DNA of 64,000 nt from Mercenaria mercenaria. Its lineage: Eukaryota; Mollusca; Bivalvia; Venerida; Veneridae. A program made the position numbers and the translations under genes. The notes below the pieces were generated by a model. It worked only from the letters and a program-made list of their open reading frames with translations, made no database searches and had not been told where the DNA came from. The DNA lies in NCBI RefSeq assembly GCF_021730395.1, contig NC_069378.1, forward strand, positions 39,755,001 to 39,819,000, written 5' to 3'. Of the stretch, positions 45,534-57,439 are shown piece by piece; position 1 is the first letter of the stretch; each line of letters starts with the position of its first letter.

Positions 45534-46285
45534 TCATTGTTTCGATTTTCTTCTAGTCCTTTTACTTTTTAAGGATGTTTTATTATTTCTAGTTCTAATA
45601 CTACCTCCAGTTTCCTTTTCCGCTGCATCTGTCGTAAAAAGAGATTCAAAGCGTTCCGTGATAACTTCAAGTATTGGCATAGAGTGTTCTTTGGTATACA
45701 TTGAATTCCCTTCAGCACTTGCATTATCAATAAGACTATTGCTTGAACTTTCAGAATTCATTTCAGTAAAATTTGGTAAGTTTGTTGCCGAGAAACTACT
45801 ACTTTGATAAAATGAGTTTGGCGGATACTTTGTTGCTGAATGCAAGGAGTTTGCTGAAGGGTGACCAAACAGTCCTGCCGTGGGTAAATTTGGTATATTT
45901 GAGAAAACCGGTGAAACATTTGACTCAACATTATTTGCGCTTAACCTGGTTTCAACGGATTCCAATTGTTCATAGTTATATTCACATATTGAATTCGTCT
46001 CGAAAAAACTGTACCAGGAAATGTTACAGGTGTATTGTAAGGTTGTTCAGTAGAATCAACTCCAGCGTTATTGCTGAAGTCAACTTCCAATGATTCATCA
46101 GACCAATTGTTAGAACCTATCATATCATCACTGGAACTGTATTCTTCTGTAGTATCACTTTCTGGACTAATATCGTCATCTACTGTTTCTCCTGAATCTG
46201 AATTAAATGCCATTTCTTCACAAGATTTTGTTTCATGCAAGCCTAAACAGTCGAAATCTGGAATGCCGCAATTAATCAAAGCCAT
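45534..46285 (-). CDS. acidic, Ser-rich disordered protein, unidentified
   Basis: Two overlapping minus-strand frames (46285-45941 and 45965-45534) share one compositional style. The first starts MALINCGIPDFDCLGLHETK and continues with long Asp/Glu/Ser runs such as DDDISPESDTTEEYSSSDDM. The second is Ser/Asn-rich and ends in a basic tail KSKRTRRKSKQ. Chance frames of this kind next to each other are unlikely. The change of frame lies near a T-run, so this may be a decayed gene, an assembly error in a homopolymer, or two exons. No domain is recognised. It would lie in the intron of the + strand candidate at 45155-47477. Confidence 0.45.
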
Positions 46286-47249
46286 GTTTAAGGATTTCCA
46301 GGTTGCTAGAACACGAAAAGGATGGGTATCTTCATCATATAGCTAACAGTTGGCCTTTGACACCTGAAAACCACCAAAATGAAACACGTGTTCGTGTAAC
46401 GAAGTAGACTGTGATCAAATGAAATACCGTCTCCTGTGATATTTCGGAAATGTCCGAGAAACATTATATATAATACATGAAAAGTAATAACAAATATTAC
46501 TGTATTCGTCTCTTTGGAAGTTTGTTATCTACTTTCACTTTGATTTCCTTACTAAGTATTTTAAATGTTTTGCAGACTTATTTGTCTTATTTTTCCTGAT
46601 TTCCTAATATCTAAATAAATGTATTAAACTATGCTTGGTTTGTCTTCAACGGCTGTAGGTATCTGAGAACAGTATGACACAAATCTTGAAATAGTGAGCA
46701 AGTAAAATACTGTAATTAAATATCAACTTTTTAAGTAACTTACCTACATGTACTTCGTATGGTCTTGTTTCGGTTTTACCATCTTTCTCTGTTTTCTAGT
46801 TTATAAACGTCCTTGTTTCGGTAGCCTTAATATGCAGTTTGTTTACATAACATTAAATTCGTTTGAAAGTTTAAAACCTATTATCATATGTTGTAATATA
46901 GAATCGTTTTACTATTTCAAATTGATAGGTATTTTTCCAAACTTAAAAATAAATCATACTGGTTCTAAAACCCGTTTATCGTAATTCGTAACCGTTTCAC
47001 GTAACTCGTTCTAGAGTCAATATATTTTTTTTTGTAACAAAATCATTGAAAATCCTGTCCCGGTGAAATTATGTTTAATTTCGCGTAGACAACAGGAAAA
47101 TTTCTTTTGTGTGGTATGGACAATATTGAATTGTGCATGTTTCATTAAAAATATTTACCCTAAGTAGAAGGAAATATTCAGTAAAGTTGATAGAAGTGTC
47201 AGCATTAGCATCTTTCCGTTGTCCCTAAATTATTTTTTTTAAATGCCAG
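46286..47249. other. no other gene seen
   Basis: AT-rich. A 78-codon + frame (46748-46984) is hydrophobic and has no motif. Confidence 0.4.
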
Positions 47250-47477
47250 ACAGCTTATAGGACTGAGAAAAGTGATGAAAATATAAAAGGTGACGTAAAT
47301 ATTGAGAAGATATATGAAGTAATAGATAAACATGTCAGTGTACCTATTGAGTATTATGTCGGAAAACATGTTATTGTAAATTTTAATGTCAGTCTTGTAA
47401 CAGAGGCATGTTTATCCAGTGTATTTGTAGAGTGTATGAGTCAAAACGGTAGAATCAGTGAAAACTGTTTCTGTTAG
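47250..47477 (+). CDS. candidate terminal exon (75 codons)
   Basis: Follows a good acceptor (T-run, then AAATGCCAG) and stays open for 75 codons to a TAG. It reads TAYRTEKSDENIKGDVNIEK, then IDKHVSVPIEYYVGKHVIVN and ends ISENCFC. The composition is protein-like and the phase agrees with 45155-45241. I know no family. It could be a free-standing 3' end of a gene whose other exons lie outside recognition, or a remnant. Confidence 0.4.
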   Translation, partial: TAYRTEKSDENIKGDVNIEKIYEVIDKHVSVPIEYYVGKHVIVNFNVSLVTEACLSSVFVECMSQNGRISENCFC

Positions 47478-49480
47478 CTAAAAAAAGTTGAAAGACCAGA
47501 ATTGGTATCATTTGCACAATGTCATAGCTTTTGTCGGCTGTGTAAGCATTCCTGGACACAAAAAACAAGTACAAACTTGATGACAAATTATGGATGATCT
47601 ATTTTTCACACTGTTGATCAATATCAATATTTTCATAATGGAAAGCATCCATATTGACAGTTACTATTTATTTCTTAAACTCTATTCAATTATTTTTCAT
47701 CTTCTTTCAGAACATAGATACCAAATTTTTATTTATCTTTTTTCTAAAAGAAAAAATGTGTATGAAAAGTTTTAATCCTGAAATATTTCCTTTCTGTAAC
47801 ATAGGTAATTCCTAGATGCAACATACACTCCAAGAGTGACTCAAACGAACGTAAGGACTCAGTTCAATACATTTGTTTCCGATCCATAGTACAGTTAAGC
47901 TCAGCAAAACATTAAGTTTAAGTACAAGTCGTGATTAGGTTCAAATTCTTGAAATAAATTAACTAGATTTCCTTGCTGTAGCACAATGGTTTCTTTCATG
48001 TAACAGGCAGACCTAAAATGCTGACACATGTTTATTTTATGGATACTGTTAAGACAATATTCAGTTGTTGTGTATTTTGAGTAGTATAGAATTGTTTTTA
48101 TTTGCTTTAGTTAATCTTTTACAGTTTGTTAAAATGTTCAATCATATCAAATATGTTGATTTTCCTTACTGTAACAAAATCACTCCTTGGTGTAACATCA
48201 GTTTCCTTGACGTAACATGTCTCTTGTTTCAAATAATTTTTATTGTCATATAATGAACAGCAAACATTTATGCATTAAGCAGTAAACAAAAGTCAAACTA
48301 TGACACAAAATGAAAGACATCATTGCATTATGTATATAGCTATGTAATAGAAACAAAAACGAAAAAACACAATATCATTTTTTCCAAAAAAATTATTTAG
48401 TGTAATTTCAGACCCTAATTGAAGTTTCAGATTCGTTTATATTATATTTTGACATTATTTTTAAACTACAAAATTCAAATAAAAAATTGTTACATCAAGG
48501 AATTCCATGGCGCTTGGTCTATTTTAAAATTGATTGCTGCACTTCATACTGTCAATTAAGGGTCATCTAAGTGCATTTTGAGCAGAAGGGTCCCGTATGA
48601 ACATGTACGTATGAATCATTGGCCTGTTACAGCGGTTCTTTATTTTCACAACTATAAGGTCACAAATGTTGCAAAAAATATATTGACTCTCTAGCAAATA
48701 AAAGCTGATCGAGTCATTTTTATTTAACATTTCTATTCGTTTAACTGAATGTTAATATGATATGTATATTACATAAGCTTACATAGTTAAAAACATTTAC
48801 ATATGCACTAGAACATTATATTTGCGGATGTCTCTCACCCGACCTGCCATCCTATAACTGCTTTTATTTCATGTAGGATATTTTCATTTGTTTTGCATTT
48901 CATTTCGATGTTTTGTAAGTTGTCTCTGATTTTTTTTTAATTTGTGTGTGTATCAAACTCTTCCCCCCTTATTTAAAAAAAACAACATTATTTCCCATAT
49001 ATTTATTCTTGTATTTCTTTCACGACGAAAACCCGAGGAGATGGCACATTAGGTCACCATAGATTAAGGAGTCTTTGTACATTTAACGTCGCACTATCTA
49101 TCGATGATTTGGAGATACAGTCCGCAACAAACAATATCCTCTTTTGTTTATGTCCGAATACTGAAACCGTTCCGGTAGCTATTTTGTCAAATTGTTTCTC
49201 AATCTTTAAAAACAAAATCAGAATACCCTTGGATCGGTCGTTCATGTTAACTGAATCTTTTAATGCAGGGATATATATCTTTCTTTAGAAAAAAAAGAAG
49301 AAAAAATGAAAAAAAGAACGGATGTAATGTTTGCATTCGTATATTTGTACTGTAGTGCTACTTTAACATGTTAAATAAATAGATATAAACAATAAAATCG
49401 TTTCTCTGGACATTAGCAAATACTCATACTATGGACATTATCACTTGAGAGCGATGTATAAACTTCAACTGGATTTATTG
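47478..49480. other. AT-rich intergenic region
   Basis: No gene recognised. Long AT-rich stretch with poly-A and poly-T runs upstream of the BTB gene. Confidence 0.5.
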
Positions 49481-49483
49481 AGG

Positions 49484-49492
49484 TATAAAAAG
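49484..49492 (+). promoter_or_regulatory. TATA-like box of the BTB gene
   Basis: TATAAAAAG lies about 95-100 bases before the chosen start codon of the BTB gene, leaving room for a transcription start near 49515 and a short leader. Confidence 0.45.
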
Positions 49493-49586
49493 ATGTACAC
49501 GTCTAATATTGCAGTTTGTTCACTTCCGAAGATATTTCAAAATAATTTCAATTTTTCATAGTTCTAACATTCGTAATAATATAGAA

Positions 49587-51664
49587 ATGAGTGGTTCTGT
49601 TGAAGAAGCCATTGCTGATACTTCGAACGAAGATTTACTTGAGGATTCTGATATAGCCATTGCTGATGGAGAGAAATCCCTGGCGAAAATGGCAACTGAA
49701 GATGCGGGAAACCATTCTGATCATCATTTCAAATATTCTAACGACACGTCGGATCTTCGATTGATTGTGGAAAGGAAACCTTTATATGTGTCTCGTGTTG
49801 TATTATCACTAGTTTCGCCGATTATGAAAAGGTAACATTCAGCAAAGGCTTCTATTGCTATTCTAGTAGTTCAGTATTTTCTTGTAATGTTCATTTTTAA
49901 TGCCACGTCGTTACTTCAGCGCTATATCTGCTGCCCGGTCCGAGTGAAGGAAAAATGGATTCGAAGAATCTTGTAACTAGAACAAATTATTTAGATTTTC
50001 TCTTTTGATGGAAGTAACATTCAATAAGCTAGAGAACATGATATTTATGTATCATTTTATATTTGGCAGCCTGTTTGCAATAAAGGACGCAGAGGACACT
50101 GTTGAACTGCCACTGCCAGGAAAGAAGTACACACACATGGTTCAGTTCTTGAATTGTATCTACCCAGACATCCTAGCTCCAATAACAGGTTATTACCTTT
50201 TCCTATTCTTGTTGCATCTTTATCTTTTTCTGATTAATAATTATATTCTATGATTTGTTCACAAAATGTTCTTGCCGCAGTGCTAATAAAATCTTTATAT
50301 TCCTGACTAAAAAAATCCTGAAAGAAATTATATCCTTGACATTAAACTGAATCTTTACCTTTAAATACTTTTAGTTTACGTAAAATCCCAGTCAAACTGT
50401 CGAAATTATGCGATGTAAGGGAGGACTCCTGCTAGGCATAATTCAGCAGAAAACGATTTTCATGTTACTCGTTATTTTCATTTGATTAACCTTTAATGTA
50501 ATTCTATACTGACATCTAACAATTTAAGCCTTTCAAAAGGCTACATTTCGGAAATGTCAAAGTCAATAAAAATATCTTTAAAAAAAATCGAATTACTTGT
50601 TTAAAATCATGTAGATTTTTTTTATAAAGAACCCGCATGTCTTATTTCATTAAGTACCACCTCAGTCCATCAGTTTCCTCATAGCTTTGATAATCTATTT
50701 GAGACATTAACTGATTTTTTTTATTTAAATACATTTTTTACAAAGCGGTAACTAATTGTTATTAGAAAGTTCAGACTCAGTACTTCAATTGGAGGCCAGG
50801 GAAAATACCTCACTTATTCATTACCCTATGAGATTGTTTACCTAGTTAATCCTGTTACTAGGAGCAGGGTGTTGGCTAAATCAAAATAAGTAATGCAGCT
50901 TTACAACAGCGGCTTATAATATAATCTTTATTGGTACTTTCAATTGTCACCAACAGAATCCATTTAGCTGGAATTTACGTGTAATTTATACTATTATCTT
51001 GCGATTTAATACTTTTATCACAGACGTATGCATAATTATATTTGCCAAAATTGTAATATTCTTTTAGAGTTCTTCAACTTATCGAGAACGAATAGTAACT
51101 GATAATGACATGATAACATGCTATCAATGTCTAAGACGGTATTTAGTGTAGAATGTGTCTTTCTTTCACATGTTTGATTCAATATTATAAATATTAGGCA
51201 CTTCTTTTCTTTTAGAGGACAATGTGGAAGTAGTGCTGCCACTCGCGGATGAATTCCAAGTTAGAAGACTCGTCGAGAAATGTGAGGAGTTCCTGATAAA
51301 GGACATTGAGGATACTGCCCCAGCATTACATCCAGAGAAAATAGTTCGCTACATGAATATATCAGAAAAATACGGGCTTGAAAACTTGCAAAAGTCCACG
51401 TTCGAAACTGCAGCGAAAACGCCGTCCAGTTTGCTTGAGAACGTTCGTGAATTCTGGGACTTGCCTTCTGTAACGACAACAAGTGTATTCATACGCCGTT
51501 TAAAATTACTGGAGCAGTCTGGGAAGGCTGTTCGGACAAAAGTGAAGGAAATACAAAACCATTGTAGTTTGTACCATAAAGGGGAGAGAAATGGAGAAAG
51601 CGTTTGCACTAAGTGTTACGCCAGTATTGGGAAACATGCGCAGTCGGAACTAAAATATTTTTGA
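49587..51664 (+). CDS. BTB/POZ-domain protein, three exons
   Basis: Exons 49587-49831, 50070-50188 and 51216-51664 join to 270 codons plus a stop. The donors are GTAACA and GTTATT; the acceptors follow TTTGGCAG and TTCTTTTAG; phases 2 and 1 agree. Residues 1-50 are acidic. Residues from about 55 to 165 form a BTB fold: DLRLIVERKPLYVSRVVLSL, the PIMKRSLF segment, VELPLPGKKYTHMVQFLNCI, then VVLPLADEFQVRRLVEKCEE. A short helical region follows (IVRYMNISEKYGLENLQ), like the start of a BACK domain. The C-terminus has HCSLYHKGERNG and CTKC. BTB domains mediate dimerisation, often in cullin-3 ligases. No MATH, Kelch or zinc-finger part is visible, so a partner role is unknown. An ATG at 49509 in the same frame is less likely because it would fall within the presumed leader. 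Confidence 0.85.
49832..50069 (+). other. intron 1 of the BTB gene
   Basis: A 238-base intron with GT and AG ends, AT-rich. Confidence 0.8.
50189..51215 (+). other. intron 2 of the BTB gene
   Basis: A 1027-base intron with GT and AG ends and a T-rich tract (CTTCTTTTCTTTTAG) at the acceptor. No element recognised inside. Confidence 0.8.
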
Positions 51665-52109
51665 GACAATTCACATTATACAAAAGACAAATAATGTAGT
51701 GTTTCCGAAGATATTTTAACTGAATATCATTATCTTGTTGTTATGTTTGTTGCAACTGTTTAGGCACAACTATGTTTTCAGTAGGCAGGTTAGAAACGTA
51801 GAAATATATTAAATGTGATTTCAGTTGCTTTGAATGATAGCGCACGAATCACTTTTATACCTTAAAAGATCTGAGTTTTACATATAGCAATGTAATTTAT
51901 TTATTAATTTTCCTTCGTAGACATATATACGCGTGGAAAAGCAGATCACTGTAAGTGATCAACTGTGAAAGACAAAGGTCTTTAATTGTGAAACTGCTGA
52001 ATGACTCTCAAGACTTAGATTACAATGTCGTACTGCATGTATTTCAATATGATTTTATATACTTTTTGAGTGTTTAGAGAATGTCCAGAAGTTAATGTCT
52101 AGCCACTGA
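51665..52109. other. 3' flank of the BTB gene
   Basis: AT-rich. It probably contains the 3' UTR; I see no other feature. Confidence 0.5.
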
Positions 52110-52955
52110 ATGGACTTCGAGGATCTGGTTCCAGCTGGCAAGCACACAGCAGATTCTTGGTCCAAAGGTAATCTTTGAACACTAGCATGAACACAAATAT
52201 CTACAGTTACTTACCTGGCTGAGAAATGAACAAAGCATTTGGGCATATTGTTTTCGTTAAGTTATCCCACATTTAGTGCTTTGATTTGAAAAACAATTTT
52301 CAAATCGCCATGCCGTTCTATATGATTAAATTGCGAAGAGTTTATTTCTTTCAGAGGATGAAAAATAAATCCAATAAAAACTCATTCGAAAACGAAGATA
52401 TTTCTTTTACCTGTGTTACAGTTAAGGCACTGAATTGTTTGAGAAGCGTCACAGAAACAACAGCTAAGGTGTCACGATTTCACATAACTTAGCGCATGAA
52501 AAATATGTAAATTTGTCAGTTGAGTATCATGTGTTGAAAGACAAGACAAGTACTTCTCAAATCTCAACGACACCAAGACGCACCTGATACAGTATATAGT
52601 TCTACCTGTCTGTATAGTTTCTTACGAAAGACTGTAATGCATCATTTCAGTCTGTCTGTTATGCTACTGATGAAGAAAATTTATGCATCAAGTGAAAAAC
52701 TCCATACAGATCAAATGTTGAATAGTCTTCTATATTATTCGACCTGGAGTTAATTCAATATGAAATGATCTTACTGCGGTCATCTTCAGTCAGTTAAATA
52801 TTATAGATACCGCTGCAAGTATTGAAATCCAGAAATCTAATAGTGTTCACACTCAGAATGACGTTCATGTAAACCTCGATAGTAATGGCAACTTTCTCCA
52901 AGTTACTGACAGCAATAATTTAGTGTGTCAATTTCTGGAAACTACTGATGACTGA
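52110..52955 (+). CDS. candidate two-exon small gene (68 codons)
   Basis: Exon 1 (52110-52167) encodes MDFEDLVPAGKHTADSWSK and ends at a GTAATC donor in phase 1. Exon 2 (52807-52955) follows an ATTATAG acceptor and encodes TAASIEIQKSNSVHTQNDVH, then DSNGNFLQVTDSNNLVCQFL to a TGA. The phases agree. The acceptor lacks a good pyrimidine tract, and the 68-codon frame at 52286-52492 does not fit between them. Polar, Asn/Ser/Asp-rich protein of unknown function; low support. Confidence 0.25.
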
Positions 52956-53639
52956 TTTTTCTGGAAGACGACCGAAATTGTCCATCAGACTGTCCAAACT
53001 GTTTGTGAATCGTCCACTAAGCGTGTCAGTTTAACCTTGCTGAAACAAAAGACATTGCAATCCAATGTAACATAATCGGAAGATTCTTTGTTGACTTGTT
53101 TGTAACCTCTTATATAAATTAAAAAAATCTACCTATCTATCACACAGAAAGATTTAAAAACATGTTTTTCTCCACATAAGGAAGCATGCAGCATATATAA
53201 CATATATACAGAGAGACATCAAGCTGGCACAAGTTTGTAAACAACAATAAAAAATGAATAAATCAAACAATATTGAATAGTGCAAGACCATACAATATTT
53301 ACATTTACACAAACTGATTGTGTGCAATTTGATTATACTTATCCACCTATTAAATTTCCATAAATTTACATTTACTGAGATTGAGACTATCACAAATTTT
53401 AGACATATTCATTTTTGTTCATTTAGTTTGTATTTTGGTGAATGGTGAAACGAAATGCAAGCAATTACAAACTCACACAAATATGGTTTGTGCTACTTTG
53501 CGTGATATGAAAATACTGAAAATACATCATTCAGAATCCATAAGTTTGTCGAAAAGAATACGATCACAAAATCTATCAAAAACTCACTTGATCGAATACG
53601 TAGACAAAATCTTTCAGTACATGTAATACCATTATTGTC
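52956..53639. other. no supported gene
   Basis: AT-rich sequence with two small frames lacking recognisable content. Confidence 0.45.
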
Positions 53640-54660
53640 GCCTGCAAGATCACCGCTGACACAGCGACGCTAATCGCCCGTTTTTATCGCTAGCAAGGCA
53701 ATGGACTAGCACACGTATATCAGTTAGGTATATTAGTCATTGATGTGACATCGTTCATAACGCTCCGCTGGTCACCCAGATTGCGGAATCTGTTACTGGA
53801 CTGTCTCGCCATAAACGCAGGCGAACTACAAAGCTGCTTTTTCGGGCAGTGGTGAAGGCAGTGAGTCGCCTAAAGGCTACCATTCCGTTGCTAACGAGGA
53901 TGATGATGACAACAATTGTCGAACTTTATACAAGGCTGCCTACATGAGCTCGAACATAAATACTAGTAATTTGGATAGGAACAGGCCCAGGCGGGATAAC
54001 TTATCAGCTTTGAAGTAGATTTGTCCTCGACGAGATCAGATACTGACCCTTTTAATCGCCCAAACGCAGTCGCGTCCCTGAGAACAGTATAGTTCAGTTT
54101 GGATTGATACGCTTATGCCCCGACAGGTTGACACTTTGAGCGATCGTTTTACTGAATGCTGTTAAGTTAAAGTCAAACTGCAAATATCATTAAGCTTATG
54201 ACCACGAGAGTATAGATGGACGGCAAATGCAACATCGAAACGCTTAGTCACCTTCCACCTCTGCGCGTTTAAAAGAGAATGCCAAAGCAATATCTAGATA
54301 GATCAGTGCCGAGACTAGCAGAATTAAGGCCGATTGCTGGTCCCGACCACACGTTGCAAACACCGATATACATGCAACAGTCCGGTACGTAGCGACCGTA
54401 ACTGGTCTGGGTATCCGCGACCAAAAAGGAAAATAAAGTCTGTTGTAGATATATGCTTCAGGTCACTTTGCGGACCTGCCGGAGGCCAGTGAGTTTAGAC
54501 GTGTCATGCAAGGAAAAACCTTTTAAGGGTATCGTCAAACGCAAAAGTCATGAGATCGTTGAATGGGTTTGCTTTAAGAGAAAGCGATTAAAGACTGATG
54601 ATATAATTCATATGTTATGCCGTACTTGTAAATGCAAAGGACATCGGACAAAATTCTAGA
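53640..54660 (+). pseudogene. GC-shifted island with coding-like stretches
   Basis: This kilobase is clearly richer in G+C and CpG than its surroundings and has sharp edges. Several + frames look like protein: SVANEDDDDNNCRTLYKAAY in a 67-codon stretch ending near 54017, then VDLSSTRSDTDPFNRPNAVA. The last is an intact 68-codon frame at 54453-54659 with a basic Cys-containing tail (KRKRLKTDDIIHMLCRTCKC). The stretches are not in one frame. It may be a decayed gene or a piece of transposed coding DNA of unknown family. Confidence 0.35.
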
Positions 54661-54861
54661 GAGTTTGCCTTATTTCAAATGCAATTTCATGATTATAATA
54701 ACTGATAATTTGATATAGTGGCTTCTAATACTCATAAATAAGTTATATACCTATTAAACTGTCACAAAAATAATTTTTGTTTTATATTTGTTTTGTTGAA
54801 ATTCTAGCATTTTTTATACTAGGGATCATATTTTCTGAAAAGAAAAACAAACAAAAAAAAA
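54661..54861. other. AT-rich spacer
   Basis: No feature apart from a poly-A run at the border of the next element. Confidence 0.5.
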
Positions 54862-57185
54862 ACAAGAGCTGTCCGTAAGACAGCCAAGCTCGACTATTCG
54901 AAATATTGTTATCCCAGAAGCAGGAAAATATTACCCAAAAAGGTTAAATATCAAAAGAGTTTTAAGTTCAGAAGGGGACATAATTTGACCAAAATTCATA
55001 TCAGAGTTATGGGCCTTGCTGCTATCAACTAGTTTTATAACCCCAGAGACACATGTTAAGTTTCAATTCAATATCTGCATTAGTTTTGGAGATAGTAACT
55101 TACATGTAAAACATTAACTAGAATTTTCTAAGTTCAAAAGGGACATAAATTGCCCAAAATACATGTCAGAGTTATGGTACTTGGCCCAGTGAGGTTGGTA
55201 ATTGATCTAGAAAAAGAAAAAATAAGTTTCAAAGCTATATGCCTTTTAGTAGTAGCTGTATGTACTTGCACGCAAAACTTTAACCAGGATTTTCTAAGTC
55301 CAAAAGGGGACATAATTTTCTCAAAATACATGTCAGAGTTATGGGACTTTACCCAGTGAGGTTGGTAATTGACCTAGAAAAAGGAAAAATTAAGTTTCAA
55401 AGCTATATGCCTTTTAGTAGTAGCTGTATGTACTTGCACGCAAAACTTTAACCAGGATTTTCTAAGTCCAAAAGGGGACATAATTTTCTCAAAATACATG
55501 TCAGAGTTATGGGACTTTACCCAGTGAGGTTGGTAATTGACCTAGAAAAAGGAAAAATTAAGTTTCAAATCTATATGCCTTTTAGTAATAGCTGTATGTA
55601 CTTGCACGCAAAACTTTAACCAGGATTTTATAAGACCAAAACGGGGCATAATTTAGCCAAAATGAATGTCAGAGTTATGGGACTTGCTGCTATCAACTAG
55701 TTTTATAACCCTGAAGACACATGTGAAGTTTCAATTCAATATCTGCATTAGTTTTGGAGATAGTAACTTGCATGTAAAACTTTAACCAGAATTTTCTAAG
55801 TCCAAAAGGGGGCATAATTTGCTCAAAATACATGTCAAAGTAATGGGACTTGACCCAGTGAGGTTGGTAATTGATCTAGAAAAAGAAAAAGTAAGTTTCA
55901 AATCTATATGCCTTTTAGTATTACTGTATGTACTTGCACGCAAAACTTTAAACAGAATTTTCTAAGTCAAAAAGGGGGCATAATTTGGCCAAAATGAAGG
56001 TCAGAGTTATGGGACTTACTGCTATCAACTAGTTTTATAACCCCAAAGACACATGTGAAGTTTCAATTCAATATCTGCATTAGTTTTGGAGATAGTAACT
56101 TGCATGTAAAACTTTAACCAGAATTTTCTAAGTCCAAAAGGGGGCATAATTTGCTCAAAATACATGTCAGAGTTATGGGACTTGACCCAGTGAGGTTGGT
56201 AATTGACCTATAAAAAGAAACAATAAGTTTCAAAGCTATATGCCTTTTAGTAGTAGCTGTATGTACTTGCACGCAAAACTTTAACCAGGATTTTCTAAGT
56301 CCAAAAGGGGACATAATTTTCTCAAAATACATGTCAGAGTTATGGGACTTGACCCAGTGAGGTTGGTAATTGACCTAGAAAAAGAAAAAATTAAGTTTCA
56401 AATCTATATGCCTTTTAGTAATAGCTGTATGTACTTGCACGCAAAACTTTAACCAGGATTTTATAAGACCAAAAGGGGGCATAATTTAGCCAAAATGAAT
56501 GTCAGAGTTATGGGACTTGCTGCTGTCAACTAGTTTTTTAACCTTGAAGACACATGTGAAGTTTCAATTCAATATCTGCATTAGTTTTGGAGATAGTAAC
56601 TTGCATGTAAAACTTTAACCAGAATTTTCTAAGTCCAAAAGGGGGCATAATTTGCTCAAAATACATGTCAGAGTTATGGGACTTGACCCAGTGAGGTTGG
56701 TAATTGATCTAGAAAAAGAAAAAGTAAGTTTCAAATCTATATGCCTTTTAGTATTACTGTATGTACTTGCACGCAAAACTTTAACCAGAATTTTCTAAGT
56801 CAAAAAGGGGGCATAATTTGGCCAAAATGAAGGTCAGAGTTATGGGACTTACTGCTATCAACTAGTTTTATAACCCCAAAGACACATGTGAAGTTTCAAT
56901 TCAATATCTGCATTAGTTTTGGAGATAGTAACTTGCATGTAAAACTTTAACCAGAATTTTCTAAGTCCAAAAGGGGACATAATTTGCTCAAAATACATGT
57001 CAGAGTTATGGGACTTGACCCAGTGAGGTTGGTAATTGACCTATAAAAGAAACAATAAGTTTCAAAGATATATGCCTTTAAATGATAGCTGTATGTACTT
57101 GCATGCAAAAACTTAACCAAGGTGTGACGCCGACGCCAGGGTGAGTAGAATAGCTAGACTATTCTTCGAACAGTCGAGCTAAAAA
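54862..57185 (-). mobile_element. HINE-like element, 2.3 kb, long tandem array
   Basis: On the minus strand the element starts TTTTTAGCTCGACTGTTCGA and has a GTCTAGCTATTCTACTCACC leader. It then carries about thirteen alternating units of 165-170 bp (types with GTTTCAAAGCTATATGCC and with AACTAGTTTTATAACCCC). It ends with TTTCGAATAGTCGAGCTTGG, a hairpin GCTGTCTTACGGACAGC and TCTTGTT. Subterminal inverted repeats AGCTCGACTATTCGA, the internal minisatellite and the 3' hairpin fit a non-autonomous Helentron-type element. It lies next to poly-A on its hairpin side. Open frames at 55134-55359 and 56114-56332 are by-products of the repeat. Confidence 0.7.
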
Positions 57186-57320
57186 TGTGCAATGTGCATT
57201 TTCAATGAAAATATTTGTCTTTATATAAGTTATACATGTATTATCAAAGTACGGTTGCACTTTATCATACAATTTCAACTCTTGATAATCCCCGGAAATA
57301 TGCACAAGTGCTAGGCACAC
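57186..57320. other. AT-rich spacer
   Basis: Nothing supported. Confidence 0.5.
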
Positions 57321-57387
57321 AATCAAATATTTTACTTAATAAGCCTATATATGTGTATATTAGGCATATTAAGTAAAATATTTGATT
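57321..57387. repeat. 67-bp hairpin
   Basis: The arms AATCAAATATTTTACTTAAT and ATTAAGTAAAATATTTGATT are perfect over 20 bp. They continue with GCCTA / TAGGC around a TATATGTGTATAT loop. Confidence 0.9.
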
Positions 57388-57439
57388 ACAATGATATCAA
57401 TGTTCTCATCCTGAGAGAACACACTCTTGATTGGAACAC

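Noticed and set aside
49509-49586. Upstream in-frame ATG extending the BTB protein by 26 residues
   Set aside because: It would start almost at the presumed transcription start after the TATA-like box, and its residues are unlike the acidic N-terminus; kept only as an alternative.
55134-56332. Similar 65-72 codon frames (MYFEKIMSPFGL type) within the tandem array
   Set aside because: They repeat with the 165-170 bp units and are interrupted in other units, so they are not genes.
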